The notes below the pieces were generated by a model, which did not search any database, was not told the DNA's origin, and was given only the letters and a program-made list of their open reading frames with translations. The position numbers were made by a program, and so were the translations under genes. Shown in pieces: positions 15,251 through 22,676 of a stretch of 33,634 nucleotides of DNA. Within the stretch, counting starts at the first letter, position 1. Each line of letters opens with the position of its first letter. Source of the stretch: Chloroflexota bacterium (GTDB lineage Bacteria; Chloroflexota; Anaerolineae; Promineifilales; Promineifilaceae); assembly GCA_029559155.1 (NCBI GenBank), contig JAKQCM010000326.1, positions 1 through 33,634 of the forward strand, read 5' to 3'.

Positions 15251-17027
15251 TCGGCTTATCGCGCAGGGCCAGGGCGATTTGCAGTTCGTTTAGCTGCTTC
15301 TGGGCCACCTCCGACGGCGTGTCGGACATGAGATCGGTGGCCTGAGCGGTCTTGGGGAAAGCCATAACCTCACGGATGTTGGGTTCGCCGGCCATCAGGG
15401 CCACCAGGCGGTCGATGCCCGGGGCGATGCCGCCGTGGGGCGGCGCGCCGTACTCAAAGGCTTCCAGCATGTGACCGAACTGGTCCATCGCTTCCTCGAA
15501 GGAGAAGCCGATGAGTTCCATGATTTTGCGCTGTAACGGCCGTTCATGGATTCTGATACTCCCGCCGGCCACCTCAAATCCGTTGCACACCAGGTCATAC
15601 TGCTCGCTGAGGACCGAACCGGGGTCGGTATCCAGCAGCGGAATTTGTTCCCGCTTGGGCGCGGTAAACATATGGTGGCTGGGCGCGTAATGGCCGTCCT
15701 CCAGATGCTCCTCGAACAGCGGGAAGTCAATCACCCAGCAAAAGGCCAAGGTGTTGGTGTTTTTCAGGCCCAGGCGTGTGCCCATCTCGTCGCGCAGCGC
15801 GCCGAGCACGCTGTACACCACGTGCTTCACGTCACTGGCGAACAGCAGCAGGTCGCCCGGTTTCGCGCCCAGGCGCTCCGTCAGGGAGACGAGTTGATCA
15901 ACGGTGAAGAACTTGGTGATGAAGCCCTTCATCTCGCCCGTTTCCGGGTCCAGGGCCATCGTCGCCAGCCCTTTCGCGCCGTTGGCTTTGGCAATGTCTT
16001 CCAATTCGCCGACTTCTTTGCGGCTGTAGCCGCCCGCGCCGGGCACGCAGATGGCCTTCACTGGATGACCGGCGGCCACGTTTTCGGCGAAGACTTTGAA
16101 GGCGCTGCTGCCGGCGATGTCGGATACGTCGACCAGTTCCAGGCCGTAGCGGATGTCCGGGCGGTCGGTGCCGAAGCGGTCCATCGCTTCACGGTAGCTG
16201 AGACGGGGGAAGACGTCGTGAGCCAGGGGGACCAGGCTGGTGTGTTTGACCATCCCCACCATCAAGCCTTCGATGAGGTCCAGGATGTCGTCGCGCTCGA
16301 CGAAACTCATTTCCATGTCCAGCTGGGTGAATTCCGGCTGCCGGTCGGCGCGCAGGTCTTCGTCGCGGAAGCAGCGGGCGATCTGGAAGTAACGCTCGTA
16401 GCCGGCGACCATGAGGAGCTGTTTGAGCTGCTGCGGACTTTGCGGCAAAGCGTAGAATTTGCCGGGATGGACGCGGCTAGGGACCAGGTAGTCGCGCGCG
16501 CCTTCGGGCGTGGATTTGAAGAGGATGGGGGTTTCAATTTCGATGAAACCACGGTTGTCCAGATAGTCGCGGATGAATTTGACGGCGCGATGGCGGATCA
16601 TCAGGTTGCGCTGCATTTTTTCGCGGCGCAGGTCCAGGTAGCGGAATTTGAGGCGCAGGGTTTCATCCACCACCTCATCGCGGTCGATGAGGAAGGGGGG
16701 CGTTTTGGCCGGGTTCAGCACAGTCACGGAGTCGGCCAGGACTTCGATATCGCCGGTGTCCAGGCCGGGGTTTTCCAGCCCTTCGGGGCGGCGGGAGACT
16801 TCGCCGGTGACTTGCAGCACGTATTCGCTGCGCACCTGTTGAGCCAGGTTGAAGGCTTCTTGGGAACGGCCGGCGTTGACAACAACCTGGGTTTTGCCGT
16901 CGCGGTCGCGCAGGTCGATGAAAATGACGCCGCCCATGTCGCGGCGGCGGTTGACCCAACCGGCCAGGGTCACGGTTTGTCCGATATGGTCGGCGCGTAG
17001 TTCGCCGCAAGAGTGTGTTTTGAGCAT
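15243..17027 (-). CDS. aspS: Aspartyl-tRNA synthetase, bacterial type
   Basis: About 594 residues, the usual length of bacterial AspRS, which charges tRNA-Asp with aspartate. An N-terminal OB-fold anticodon-binding domain (AGWVNRRRDMGGVIFIDLRDRDG) is followed by class II motif 1, motif 2 (FRDEDLRADRQPEFTQLDMEMSF), the inserted GAD domain, and motif 3 (APGIDRLVALMAG). The flipping-loop and binding blocks SPQQLKQLLM and FDLRW-like segments are in place. I start at MLKTHS, five codons inside the track ORF, because GAGGAAGG lies 5 nt upstream of it. Whether it is discriminating or also charges tRNA-Asn cannot be decided. A perfect 10-bp hairpin lies in its leader. The 484-residue antisense ORF is a shadow. 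Confidence 0.97.
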   Translation of the reverse strand: MLKTHSCGELRADHIGQTVTLAGWVNRRRDMGGVIFIDLRDRDGKTQVVVNAGRSQEAFNLAQQVRSEYVLQVTGEVSRRPEGLENPGLDTGDIEVLADSVTVLNPAKTPPFLIDRDEVVDETLRLKFRYLDLRREKMQRNLMIRHRAVKFIRDYLDNRGFIEIETPILFKSTPEGARDYLVPSRVHPGKFYALPQSPQQLKQLLMVAGYERYFQIARCFRDEDLRADRQPEFTQLDMEMSFVERDDILDLIEGLMVGMVKHTSLVPLAHDVFPRLSYREAMDRFGTDRPDIRYGLELVDVSDIAGSSAFKVFAENVAAGHPVKAICVPGAGGYSRKEVGELEDIAKANGAKGLATMALDPETGEMKGFITKFFTVDQLVSLTERLGAKPGDLLLFASDVKHVVYSVLGALRDEMGTRLGLKNTNTLAFCWVIDFPLFEEHLEDGHYAPSHHMFTAPKREQIPLLDTDPGSVLSEQYDLVCNGFEVAGGSIRIHERPLQRKIMELIGFSFEEAMDQFGHMLEAFEYGAPPHGGIAPGIDRLVALMAGEPNIREVMAFPKTAQATDLMSDTPSEVAQKQLNELQIALALRDKPKS

Positions 17028-17046
17028 GTTTACCTTCCTCACGAAT

Positions 17047-17070
17047 CAGGGCGCAGTGGACTGCGCCCTG
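17047..17070 (-). promoter_or_regulatory. Leader hairpin of aspS
   Basis: CAGGGCGCAG and CTGCGCCCTG form a perfect 10-bp stem with a 4-nt loop, ending about 8 nt upstream of the aspS Shine-Dalgarno. No T-box consensus is found. The tight stem could affect ribosome access or mRNA stability; a short T-rich stretch follows the transcription-side arm only weakly. Confidence 0.5.
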
Positions 17071-17190
17071 TAAAAGTAAGGGCATTTTATCATGGGGCCA
17101 AGGTGGTAACAAGACTTATCGTTAATTGTGCTGTGGGGAGTGTTTGTCGGACGTGGAAACCTGGTTGTGGAGGATGGGAACTTGATTGTT

Positions 17191-17224
17191 AGATTGGTCC
17201 AATCTTTCCAGATTGGACCAATCT
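17191..17224. promoter_or_regulatory. Nested palindrome AGATTGGTCCAATCT, operator-like, upstream of glycoside hydrolase
   Basis: AGATTGGTCCAATCT (17191-17205) and AGATTGGACCAATCT (17210-17224) are perfect reverse complements over 15 bp with a 4-nt gap, and each arm is itself a near-perfect dyad. The right arm overlaps the candidate -35 of the following gene. This fits a pair of dimeric repressor sites, but the AGATTGG core also links it to the repeat hairpins elsewhere in the window. Confidence 0.55.
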
Positions 17225-17243
17225 AAAAGGGTTTGCGTATAAT
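17213..17243 (+). promoter_or_regulatory. Candidate promoter of the lipid-anchored glycoside hydrolase
   Basis: A perfect TATAAT (17238-17243) lies 6 nt before the ATG at 17250, with TTGGAC at 17213-17218 (19-nt spacing). Transcription would start at or next to the start codon, so the message would be leaderless; no Shine-Dalgarno is visible. Confidence 0.5.
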
Positions 17244-17249
17244 CCGGTG

Positions 17250-18893
17250 ATGCGTAAATTGTTCCTTCTCCTCGGTTTGTTTGTTTTGGCGGCTTGTGGC
17301 GGGGCGGCGGCCACGGCCGTTCCCAATTCTCCCACCCCCACCGCCACGCCTATCCCCGCAACGGCCGTGCCTACCGCTGACACTGCGCCCACGAACGAAG
17401 CGCCAACGGCCGTACCCGCCGGCATCACCATCAACCTGACAGACAGCTTCCAATCCTTCGATCCGCGCCTGCTGGGGACCAACCTGCCGGCGTGGCTGGG
17501 CAGCGGGCGCACCGGAGATGCCGCCTTCATCAACCGCACGGTGGCGGCCGGCGTCAGTTTGGTGCGCATTCCGGGCGGCAGTTGGAGCAACGCCTACGAC
17601 TGGTCGGCCTGCGAGATGGACAACATCTGCCCCTGGGATTGGGGCGTGTTGACGCCCACCGACTTCCTAAATTTCATCAAAGCGACCGGCACAGAAGCCA
17701 TCTACATCGTCAATCCCAACGGCACAGCCCAGGAAGCGGCGGCGCTGGTGGCTTTTTACAACGGCGCGGTGGATGATGAGACGGTGATCGGCGCAGACTT
17801 GCGCGGGCGCGATTGGGGCACGGTGGGCCAGTGGGCTCAGCTGCGCGCCGACCACGGCAACCCGGAACCGCTGGGCATTACCTACTGGGAGTTTGGCAAC
17901 GAGGTGTATGGCGGGCAGGCGGGCACGGACTGCGTGTCGTGGGGTTGGGAAGAGGTGTGGACCTGCGACGGCCGTGAGTATGTGCAGGGCATCGGCAGCG
18001 GCGCGGAACGCCACGAAGGCTACCTGGAATTTCGGGAGGCGATGCGGGCCGTCGACCCCACCATCAAACTGGGCGCGGTGGGCGTGCCGGTGCAGAGCGA
18101 TTGGAGCAATTGGGGCAACGAGGTGATCGCAGAGGCGGGGGAAGCGCTGGATTTTTACGTCATCCACGAGTACGCCTTTTTTGAGCCGCCGGACAGTTTT
18201 GAGGCAGCCCTGGCCCAACCGCAGGCAACCTGGCAGTTGATGATGGCCGAGGTGCAGGCGGGTTTTGACAATTATGGCAACGGCCGTCGCCCGCCCATCG
18301 CCGTCACCGAATACAACCTCTTCTCGGTGCAAGACCAGGACAACGACCAGTGGATGACCCGCGCCGTGAACATGCTGTTTATGGCCGACACCATCGGCCA
18401 GATGGCGACCTACCAGTTCGACATCGCCAACCAGTGGGATCTGGCCAATGGGCTGGCGGGCAACGGCACGGATTACGGCCTGCTCAACGCCGATACATGG
18501 GCGCGTTACCCGCAGTATTACGTCTTCCCGCTGTGGGCGCAGTTTGGCTCGCGGCTGCTGCCGACCAGCACAACCTTTGCCGCCAACAGCGCCCTCAGCG
18601 CGTATGGGGGGATGGTGCATGACGGCCGTTTCACCCTGCTGGCCATCAATAAAACCGGCGACCCCATCACCACCGACGTTCTGATCAACGGCGGCCCGGA
18701 CAGCTTCAGCCGTGGGCTGGCCGATGTGGCCGCCGCGCCCGCGCTGGACAGCCAGAGCGTCACGTTCAACGGCGTTGCCAACCCCGCCGACGACCTGTCG
18801 GACGCGCCCCCGACTGACCTGGGCGCGCTGGGCAACCCGTTTTCATACACCTTTGCGCCCTACTCGGTCACGCTGCTGCGGCTGGAGCCTTGA
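17250..18893 (+). CDS. Lipid-anchored glycoside hydrolase, alpha-L-arabinofuranosidase-like (clan A)
   Basis: A 547-residue exported enzyme. The signal peptide ends in a lipobox (LAAC, Cys16), then a Pro/Thr/Ala linker to about residue 58. The catalytic (beta/alpha)8-type domain has RIPGGSWSNAYDW, comparable to the R-x-PGG block of GH51 enzymes; TYWEFGNEVYGG with the presumed acid/base Glu218; and PIAVTEYNLFS with the presumed nucleophile Glu354. A C-terminal beta domain (about 455-547) ends in APYSVTLLRL. The exact GH family (GH51-like or a relative) and sugar are not certain; hemicellulose side chains are likely. It is paralogous along its whole length to the next gene. The track counts a GTG immediately before the ATG; I use the ATG. 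Confidence 0.82.
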   Translation: MRKLFLLLGLFVLAACGGAAATAVPNSPTPTATPIPATAVPTADTAPTNEAPTAVPAGITINLTDSFQSFDPRLLGTNLPAWLGSGRTGDAAFINRTVAAGVSLVRIPGGSWSNAYDWSACEMDNICPWDWGVLTPTDFLNFIKATGTEAIYIVNPNGTAQEAAALVAFYNGAVDDETVIGADLRGRDWGTVGQWAQLRADHGNPEPLGITYWEFGNEVYGGQAGTDCVSWGWEEVWTCDGREYVQGIGSGAERHEGYLEFREAMRAVDPTIKLGAVGVPVQSDWSNWGNEVIAEAGEALDFYVIHEYAFFEPPDSFEAALAQPQATWQLMMAEVQAGFDNYGNGRRPPIAVTEYNLFSVQDQDNDQWMTRAVNMLFMADTIGQMATYQFDIANQWDLANGLAGNGTDYGLLNADTWARYPQYYVFPLWAQFGSRLLPTSTTFAANSALSAYGGMVHDGRFTLLAINKTGDPITTDVLINGGPDSFSRGLADVAAAPALDSQSVTFNGVANPADDLSDAPPTDLGALGNPFSYTFAPYSVTLLRLEP

Positions 18894-18915
18894 GCGAGAG
18901 CAAGAGCGAGAGTGG
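18892..18915 (+). repeat. GAGCGA hexamer array at the glycoside hydrolase stop codon
   Basis: Four hexamers (GAGCGA, GAGCAA, GAGCGA, GAGTGG) begin inside the TGA stop codon. The unit matches the run at the aspS stop codon in inverse orientation. Confidence 0.65.
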
Positions 18916-19024
18916 TCGCTTTTTCCGTAGCCGGGGTATCCCTACCCCGCTCCCCCAGACGCGATAAGAAATCGCGGCGGCAACGTTCTCCTGTCCCTCA
19001 TCTGCGGTTAAGGAATACCTGGCC

Positions 19025-19038
19025 CAATAGTACTATTG
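19025..19038. promoter_or_regulatory. Operator-like palindrome CAATAGTACTATTG
   Basis: A perfect 14-bp palindrome centred about 35 bp upstream of the candidate -10 of the second glycoside hydrolase gene. Position and symmetry suit a dimeric regulator. No matching copy was seen at the first glycoside hydrolase gene. Confidence 0.5.
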
Positions 19039-19060
19039 CCAGAACTCCGCCCGGCACTTC

Positions 19061-19069
19061 TGCTAGAAT
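19061..19069 (+). promoter_or_regulatory. Extended -10 promoter of the second glycoside hydrolase
   Basis: TGCTAGAAT has the TGn extension and a good -10 hexamer; the nearest -35-like TTGCCA is too far (22 nt), as is common for extended -10 promoters. The leader would be about 135 nt, ending in AGGAGG 7 nt before the ATG. Confidence 0.45.
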
Positions 19070-19209
19070 GACGGCGATTGTGTACGAAAGACGTTGCAGC
19101 CACATACGGCCGTTTTGTTCCCACAGTTTCCCCCGCCCTTTTCCCTGAACCAAACGCCTGATCCCCATCGAGCCACTTACCAAGTTTTGCCATCACAGGA
19201 GGTATTGCT

Positions 19210-21516
19210 ATGCGTTTACCACGACATGCTTTTGCCCTGCTTATCCTTATCACCCTGGTCAGCGCCGCCGGTTTGCAAGCCGCGCCGCAGCCAGACCCGG
19301 CCCAACCCACGGCCGACATCACCATCGACGCCAACGCGGCGGGAACGGCCGTCAACCCCCGCCTGTTAGGCACCAATCTACCCTCCTGGTTGGGTAGCTG
19401 GCGCACCGAAAATTCCACCTTTATCAATCGCGCCACGGCCGCCGGCGTGACGATGATTCGCGTGCCCGGCGGCAGTTGGAGCAACTATTACGACTGGTCC
19501 AACTGCGAGCAAAACAACGTCTGCCCCTGGGATTGGGGTGTGCTGAAGCCGACCGATTTCATCAACTTCAGCCAGGCCACCGGCGCAGAATTGATGTACA
19601 CCGTCAACCACAACGGGACCGCGAAAGAAGCGGCGGCCCTGGTGGCGTTTTTCAACGGCTCGGTCAACGACAACACGGTCATCGGCGTAGACATTCGCGG
19701 CAAAAACTGGGGCACGGTGGCGCAGTGGGCGCAGCTGCGCAGCGCGCACGGCAATGCCGCGCCGCATCCCATCACCTACTGGGAAATCGGCAACGAGATT
19801 TACGGCGGCATATCGGGCACGGATTGTTCCGGCTGGGGCTGGGAAGAGGTGTGGACGTGCGACGGCCGTGAGTACGTCAACGGCATCGGCTCCGGCGCAA
19901 CCCGGCACGAAGGCTACCTGGAATTCCGCAGCGAAATGAAGCGCATCGACCCCTCCATCCAGGTCGGCGCGGTGGGCGTCGCGCCACAAGACAGCTGGAG
20001 CAACTGGGGCAATGAAGTGATCGAAGAAGCGGGCGACGTGATGGATTTTTACGTCATCCACCAGTACGCTTATTTTACGCCGCCCGGCTCCTACCAGGAC
20101 GCATTGGCGCAGCCGCAGTCCGGCTGGAATTGGATTCGTACCGATTATGATGCGGCGCTGGCGCAGTACGCCAACGGCCGTGCCATCCCCGTGGCCTTCA
20201 CCGAACACAACCTCTTCTCCGTGCAAGACCAGGACAACGGCCAATGGATGACCCGCGCCGTCAACATGCTGTTTATGGCCGACAGCATCGGCCAGATGGC
20301 AAAATACCAGTTCAACATCGCCAACCAGTGGGATCTGGCCAACGGGCAGGCGTGGAACGGCACCGATTACGGCCTGCTAAACGCGGATTCTTATGCCCGC
20401 AGCCCGCAATATTACGTATATCCGCTCTGGTCGCGCTTTGGCGACACCATGCTGCCGGTTACGTCGTCTTACAACGCCAGCACCACGCTCAGCGTCTACG
20501 CCGGGCGCATCGACGCCTCGACGGTATCGCTGCTGGCCATCAACAAAACCGGCGGGGCAATCACGGCCAACATTCAGGTGAACGGCACGGCGCAAATCAG
20601 CAGCGGCCTGGTCGATGTGGCGCGGGCGACATCGTTAGACACCCAGAGCGTCACCTTCAACGGCGTCGGCGATCCCAACGACAGTTTGTCCAACGCGCCT
20701 GCAACCGTGCTGAGCGCTCTGAGCAATCCGCTGACCTACAGCTTTGCGCCCTATTCGGTGACGCTGCTGCGCCTGGGCGTTGACGAGGTTCCGCCGCAAA
20801 TCAGCGTGGCAGACACGGCCGTTACCGAAGGCAACAGCGGCGCCACCAACGCTACGTTTACCGTCTCGCTCTCGGCAGCCAGTTCCCAAACCGTCACGGT
20901 AAATTATGCCACGGCCAACGGCACGGCCGTTTCCGGCAGCGATTACACGGCCGTCAGCGGCAGCCTCACCTTCACCCCCGGCCAGACCAGCAAAACCGTG
21001 CCGGTGCCCGTCCTGGGCGACGTGATCGACGAAGGCAGCAGCGAGCAGTTCGGCTTTAATCTAAGCAATCCGGGCAACGGCGTGTTGGGTGATGGGCAGG
21101 CCAGCGGGACCATTCTGGATGACGACACCGCTTCGGTGGCCATTGCCGCCGGTCCAGCGGTGATAGAGGGGAATTCGGGGTCGGTGACGGCCGTTTTCAA
21201 CGTCACCCTGGCGACTTCGGCGGCCTTTCCGATTACCGTAGATTATGCGACGGCCGTGGGCGCGGGTTATGGCCGGGCAACGCCCGGCGAAGATTATGCG
21301 CCGCTGAGCGGAACACTCACTTTTTCGGCCGGCCAGACGGCTAAAACCATCGCGGTCACCGTCTACGGCGACACGCGCTTTGAAGGCGACGAACTGTTTG
21401 ATGTGGTGCTGAGCAATGCGAATCCGGTGGGCATTGGTACGGGAACCAGCACCGGACGCATTCTCAACGACGACGCGGCCAGCTTTTTTATCTATTTATC
21501 GGCGTTAGAGCGATGA
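19210..21516 (+). CDS. Secreted glycoside hydrolase, arabinofuranosidase-like, with two Calx-beta domains
   Basis: A 768-residue exported enzyme with a cleavable signal peptide (ALLILITLVSAAGLQA, no lipobox). The catalytic module (about 35-525) closely parallels the upstream gene: RVPGGSWSNYYDW, TYWEIGNEIYGG (presumed acid/base Glu196) and PVAFTEHNLFS (presumed nucleophile Glu332). After the shared ending APYSVTLLRLG come two Calx-beta repeats (about 527-650 and 655-760; EGNSGATNATFTVSLS, DYTAVSGSLTFTPGQTSKTV, then GNSGSVTAVFNVTLA), typical of adhesive extracellular proteins. It ends in the hydrophobic FFIYLSALER, which could be a sorting signal. AGGAGG 7 nt upstream fixes the start. The GH family is not certain. 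Confidence 0.84.
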   Translation: MRLPRHAFALLILITLVSAAGLQAAPQPDPAQPTADITIDANAAGTAVNPRLLGTNLPSWLGSWRTENSTFINRATAAGVTMIRVPGGSWSNYYDWSNCEQNNVCPWDWGVLKPTDFINFSQATGAELMYTVNHNGTAKEAAALVAFFNGSVNDNTVIGVDIRGKNWGTVAQWAQLRSAHGNAAPHPITYWEIGNEIYGGISGTDCSGWGWEEVWTCDGREYVNGIGSGATRHEGYLEFRSEMKRIDPSIQVGAVGVAPQDSWSNWGNEVIEEAGDVMDFYVIHQYAYFTPPGSYQDALAQPQSGWNWIRTDYDAALAQYANGRAIPVAFTEHNLFSVQDQDNGQWMTRAVNMLFMADSIGQMAKYQFNIANQWDLANGQAWNGTDYGLLNADSYARSPQYYVYPLWSRFGDTMLPVTSSYNASTTLSVYAGRIDASTVSLLAINKTGGAITANIQVNGTAQISSGLVDVARATSLDTQSVTFNGVGDPNDSLSNAPATVLSALSNPLTYSFAPYSVTLLRLGVDEVPPQISVADTAVTEGNSGATNATFTVSLSAASSQTVTVNYATANGTAVSGSDYTAVSGSLTFTPGQTSKTVPVPVLGDVIDEGSSEQFGFNLSNPGNGVLGDGQASGTILDDDTASVAIAAGPAVIEGNSGSVTAVFNVTLATSAAFPITVDYATAVGAGYGRATPGEDYAPLSGTLTFSAGQTAKTIAVTVYGDTRFEGDELFDVVLSNANPVGIGTGTSTGRILNDDAASFFIYLSALER

Positions 21517-21634
21517 TATAGGGTGGCGAAAAAAGGGGGGAAGAACGGCCGTTTCCCCTCCTGCCGTCATTAAACAGGTTGACGCGGCTAACTTGCCTGC
21601 TTATACTCAGAAATGTCCTATCGTTTAAACTGGA

Positions 21635-21680
21635 AGACCTCAAGGGTTTTCGGCTTCTCGAAAGCAAACCTTTGGGGTCT
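21635..21680. repeat. Palindromic intergenic element, copy B (short-loop variant)
   Basis: AGACCTCAAGGGTTT (21635-21649) faces AAACCTTTGGGGTCT (21666-21680), 13 of 15 positions complementary. The inner part (TTTCG...CGAAA) extends the hairpin, and the loop is unlike that of copies A, C and D. It lies in the leader of the UlaG-like gene, 12 nt before its AAAGGAGG. Confidence 0.75.
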
Positions 21681-21706
21681 GTTTACACAACTAAAGGAGG
21701 TTTCTT

Positions 21707-22393
21707 GTGTCCATTACAATTACCTGGCATGGTCATGCCACATTTAGCCTGAACATTGGCGGCACGGCCGTCGTCGTCGATCCCTTCTTTGCCGGCAACA
21801 ACCCGGCGGCCAAAACGGCCGTTGGCGCAGTCGCCGCTGACTTTATTTTGCAAACCCACGGCCACGGCGACCACATCGCCGACACCGTGCCGCTGGCCAA
21901 ACGCACCGGGGCGACCGTCGTGGGCAACTTTGAAATTTGCAACTGGATCGCCGCCAAAGGGCACGAAAACAACCATGCCATGAACACCGGCGGCGGCTGG
22001 AACTTCCCCTTCGGCCGGGTGAAAATGACCTATGCGCTGCACAGCTCTGGCCTGCCTGATGGCAGCTATGGCGGCAACCCCGGCGGTTTTGTCATCACCA
22101 CCGAAGGCAAACATATTTATATCGCCGGCGACACCGCCCTCTTTTCCGATATGTCGCTTATCGGTCAAATGGGGTTGGACGTAGCCATTTTGCCCATTGG
22201 CGACAACTTTACCATGGGGCCAGGCGATGCGGTGGAAGCCATCAAATTGCTCAAACCCAAGGTGGTGATTCCCTGCCACTACAATACCTGGCCGCTCATT
22301 GCGGTTGACGCGGCTGCCTGGGCCAAATTGGTTAGCCAGCACACAAGCGCGCAACCGGTTGTTCTGGGCGTAGATGAAACTTATTCGGTCTGA
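21707..22393 (+). CDS. UlaG-like metal-dependent hydrolase (metallo-beta-lactamase fold, UPF0173 type)
   Basis: A 228-residue cytoplasmic metallohydrolase. The opening ITWHGHATFSLNIGG and VDPFFAGNN, the metal-binding HGHGDH, a further ligand block YIAGDTALFSD, and the last histidine in IPCHYNTWP are the landmarks of the UlaG/UPF0173 branch. UlaG itself opens L-ascorbate-6-phosphate lactone, but most relatives have unknown substrates and no ascorbate genes are near. The start is GTG with an ideal AAAGGAGG 6 nt upstream. It has its own terminator and is flanked on both sides by copies of the palindromic repeat element. Confidence 0.92.
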   Translation: MSITITWHGHATFSLNIGGTAVVVDPFFAGNNPAAKTAVGAVAADFILQTHGHGDHIADTVPLAKRTGATVVGNFEICNWIAAKGHENNHAMNTGGGWNFPFGRVKMTYALHSSGLPDGSYGGNPGGFVITTEGKHIYIAGDTALFSDMSLIGQMGLDVAILPIGDNFTMGPGDAVEAIKLLKPKVVIPCHYNTWPLIAVDAAAWAKLVSQHTSAQPVVLGVDETYSV

Positions 22394-22420
22394 TAGCGTA
22401 CTGGCGTTTGCCTGAGCGAC

Positions 22421-22454
22421 AAGCAGAGGGCCTTTTTCATCCTCTGCTTTTTTT
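22421..22454 (+). terminator. Rho-independent terminator of the UlaG-like gene
   Basis: AAGCAGAGG and CCTCTGCTT form a perfect 9-bp stem with an 11-nt loop, running into a T-tract at 22448-22454, 28 bp after the stop codon. Confidence 0.9.
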
Positions 22455-22474
22455 ATGACTCATCGTAGCTGTAC

Positions 22475-22534
22475 AGACCCCAAGGGTTTGTTCCTGGGAA
22501 TTTAGATTGCTAGGGGATAAAACCCTTGGGGTCT
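22475..22534. repeat. Palindromic intergenic element, copy C
   Basis: Perfect 15-bp arms AGACCCCAAGGGTTT (22475-22489) and AAACCCTTGGGGTCT (22520-22534) around a 30-nt loop. The arms are identical to those of copy A, 16 kb away, and the loop is the reverse-complement relative of A's. Confidence 0.92.
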
Positions 22535-22542
22535 AGCCGTAC

Positions 22543-22602
22543 AGATCCTAAGGGTTTGTTCCTGGGAATTTAGATTGCTGGGGGATAAAAACCTTGGGGT
22601 CT
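22543..22602. repeat. Palindromic intergenic element, copy D (tandem to C)
   Basis: A second copy 68 bp after C. The loop is the same except for one base (GCTGGGG for GCTAGGG), but the arms have decayed (AGATCCTAAGGGTTT and AAAACCTTGGGGTCT). Greater conservation of the loop than the arms argues against a simple terminator. Confidence 0.9.
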
Positions 22603-22676
22603 TGCTTAATAAACAGGGCCAGAAACCTCTGCCCACCATTAGAAATGATTGTTTTTTCGTAAAGGAGAGATTTTAT

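Larger units (their letters stand above)
18894..19209. other. Spacer between the two glycoside hydrolase genes
   Basis: A 316-bp spacer holding the hexamer array, two short hairpins (GGGGTA/TACCCC at 18933-18948 and GCGAT/ATCGC at 18961-18975) that are possible processing or termination structures, a 14-bp palindrome, an extended -10 promoter and one ACGGCCGT. No gene is seen. The layout means the second enzyme can be transcribed independently of the first. Confidence 0.6.

Noticed and set aside
15546-17000. 484-residue ORF antisense to aspS
   Set aside because: The opposite strand has complete AspRS motifs; this frame shows only the composition expected from a GC-biased antisense shadow.
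17085-17115. T-box-like GGTGGTAAC upstream of aspS
   Set aside because: It is on the wrong strand for aspS and lacks the rest of the T-box consensus.
17667-18620. 317-residue minus ORF over the first hydrolase, with a similar one at 19378-20244
   Set aside because: Both occur at matching positions opposite paralogous genes, which is what antisense shadows of conserved codons produce.
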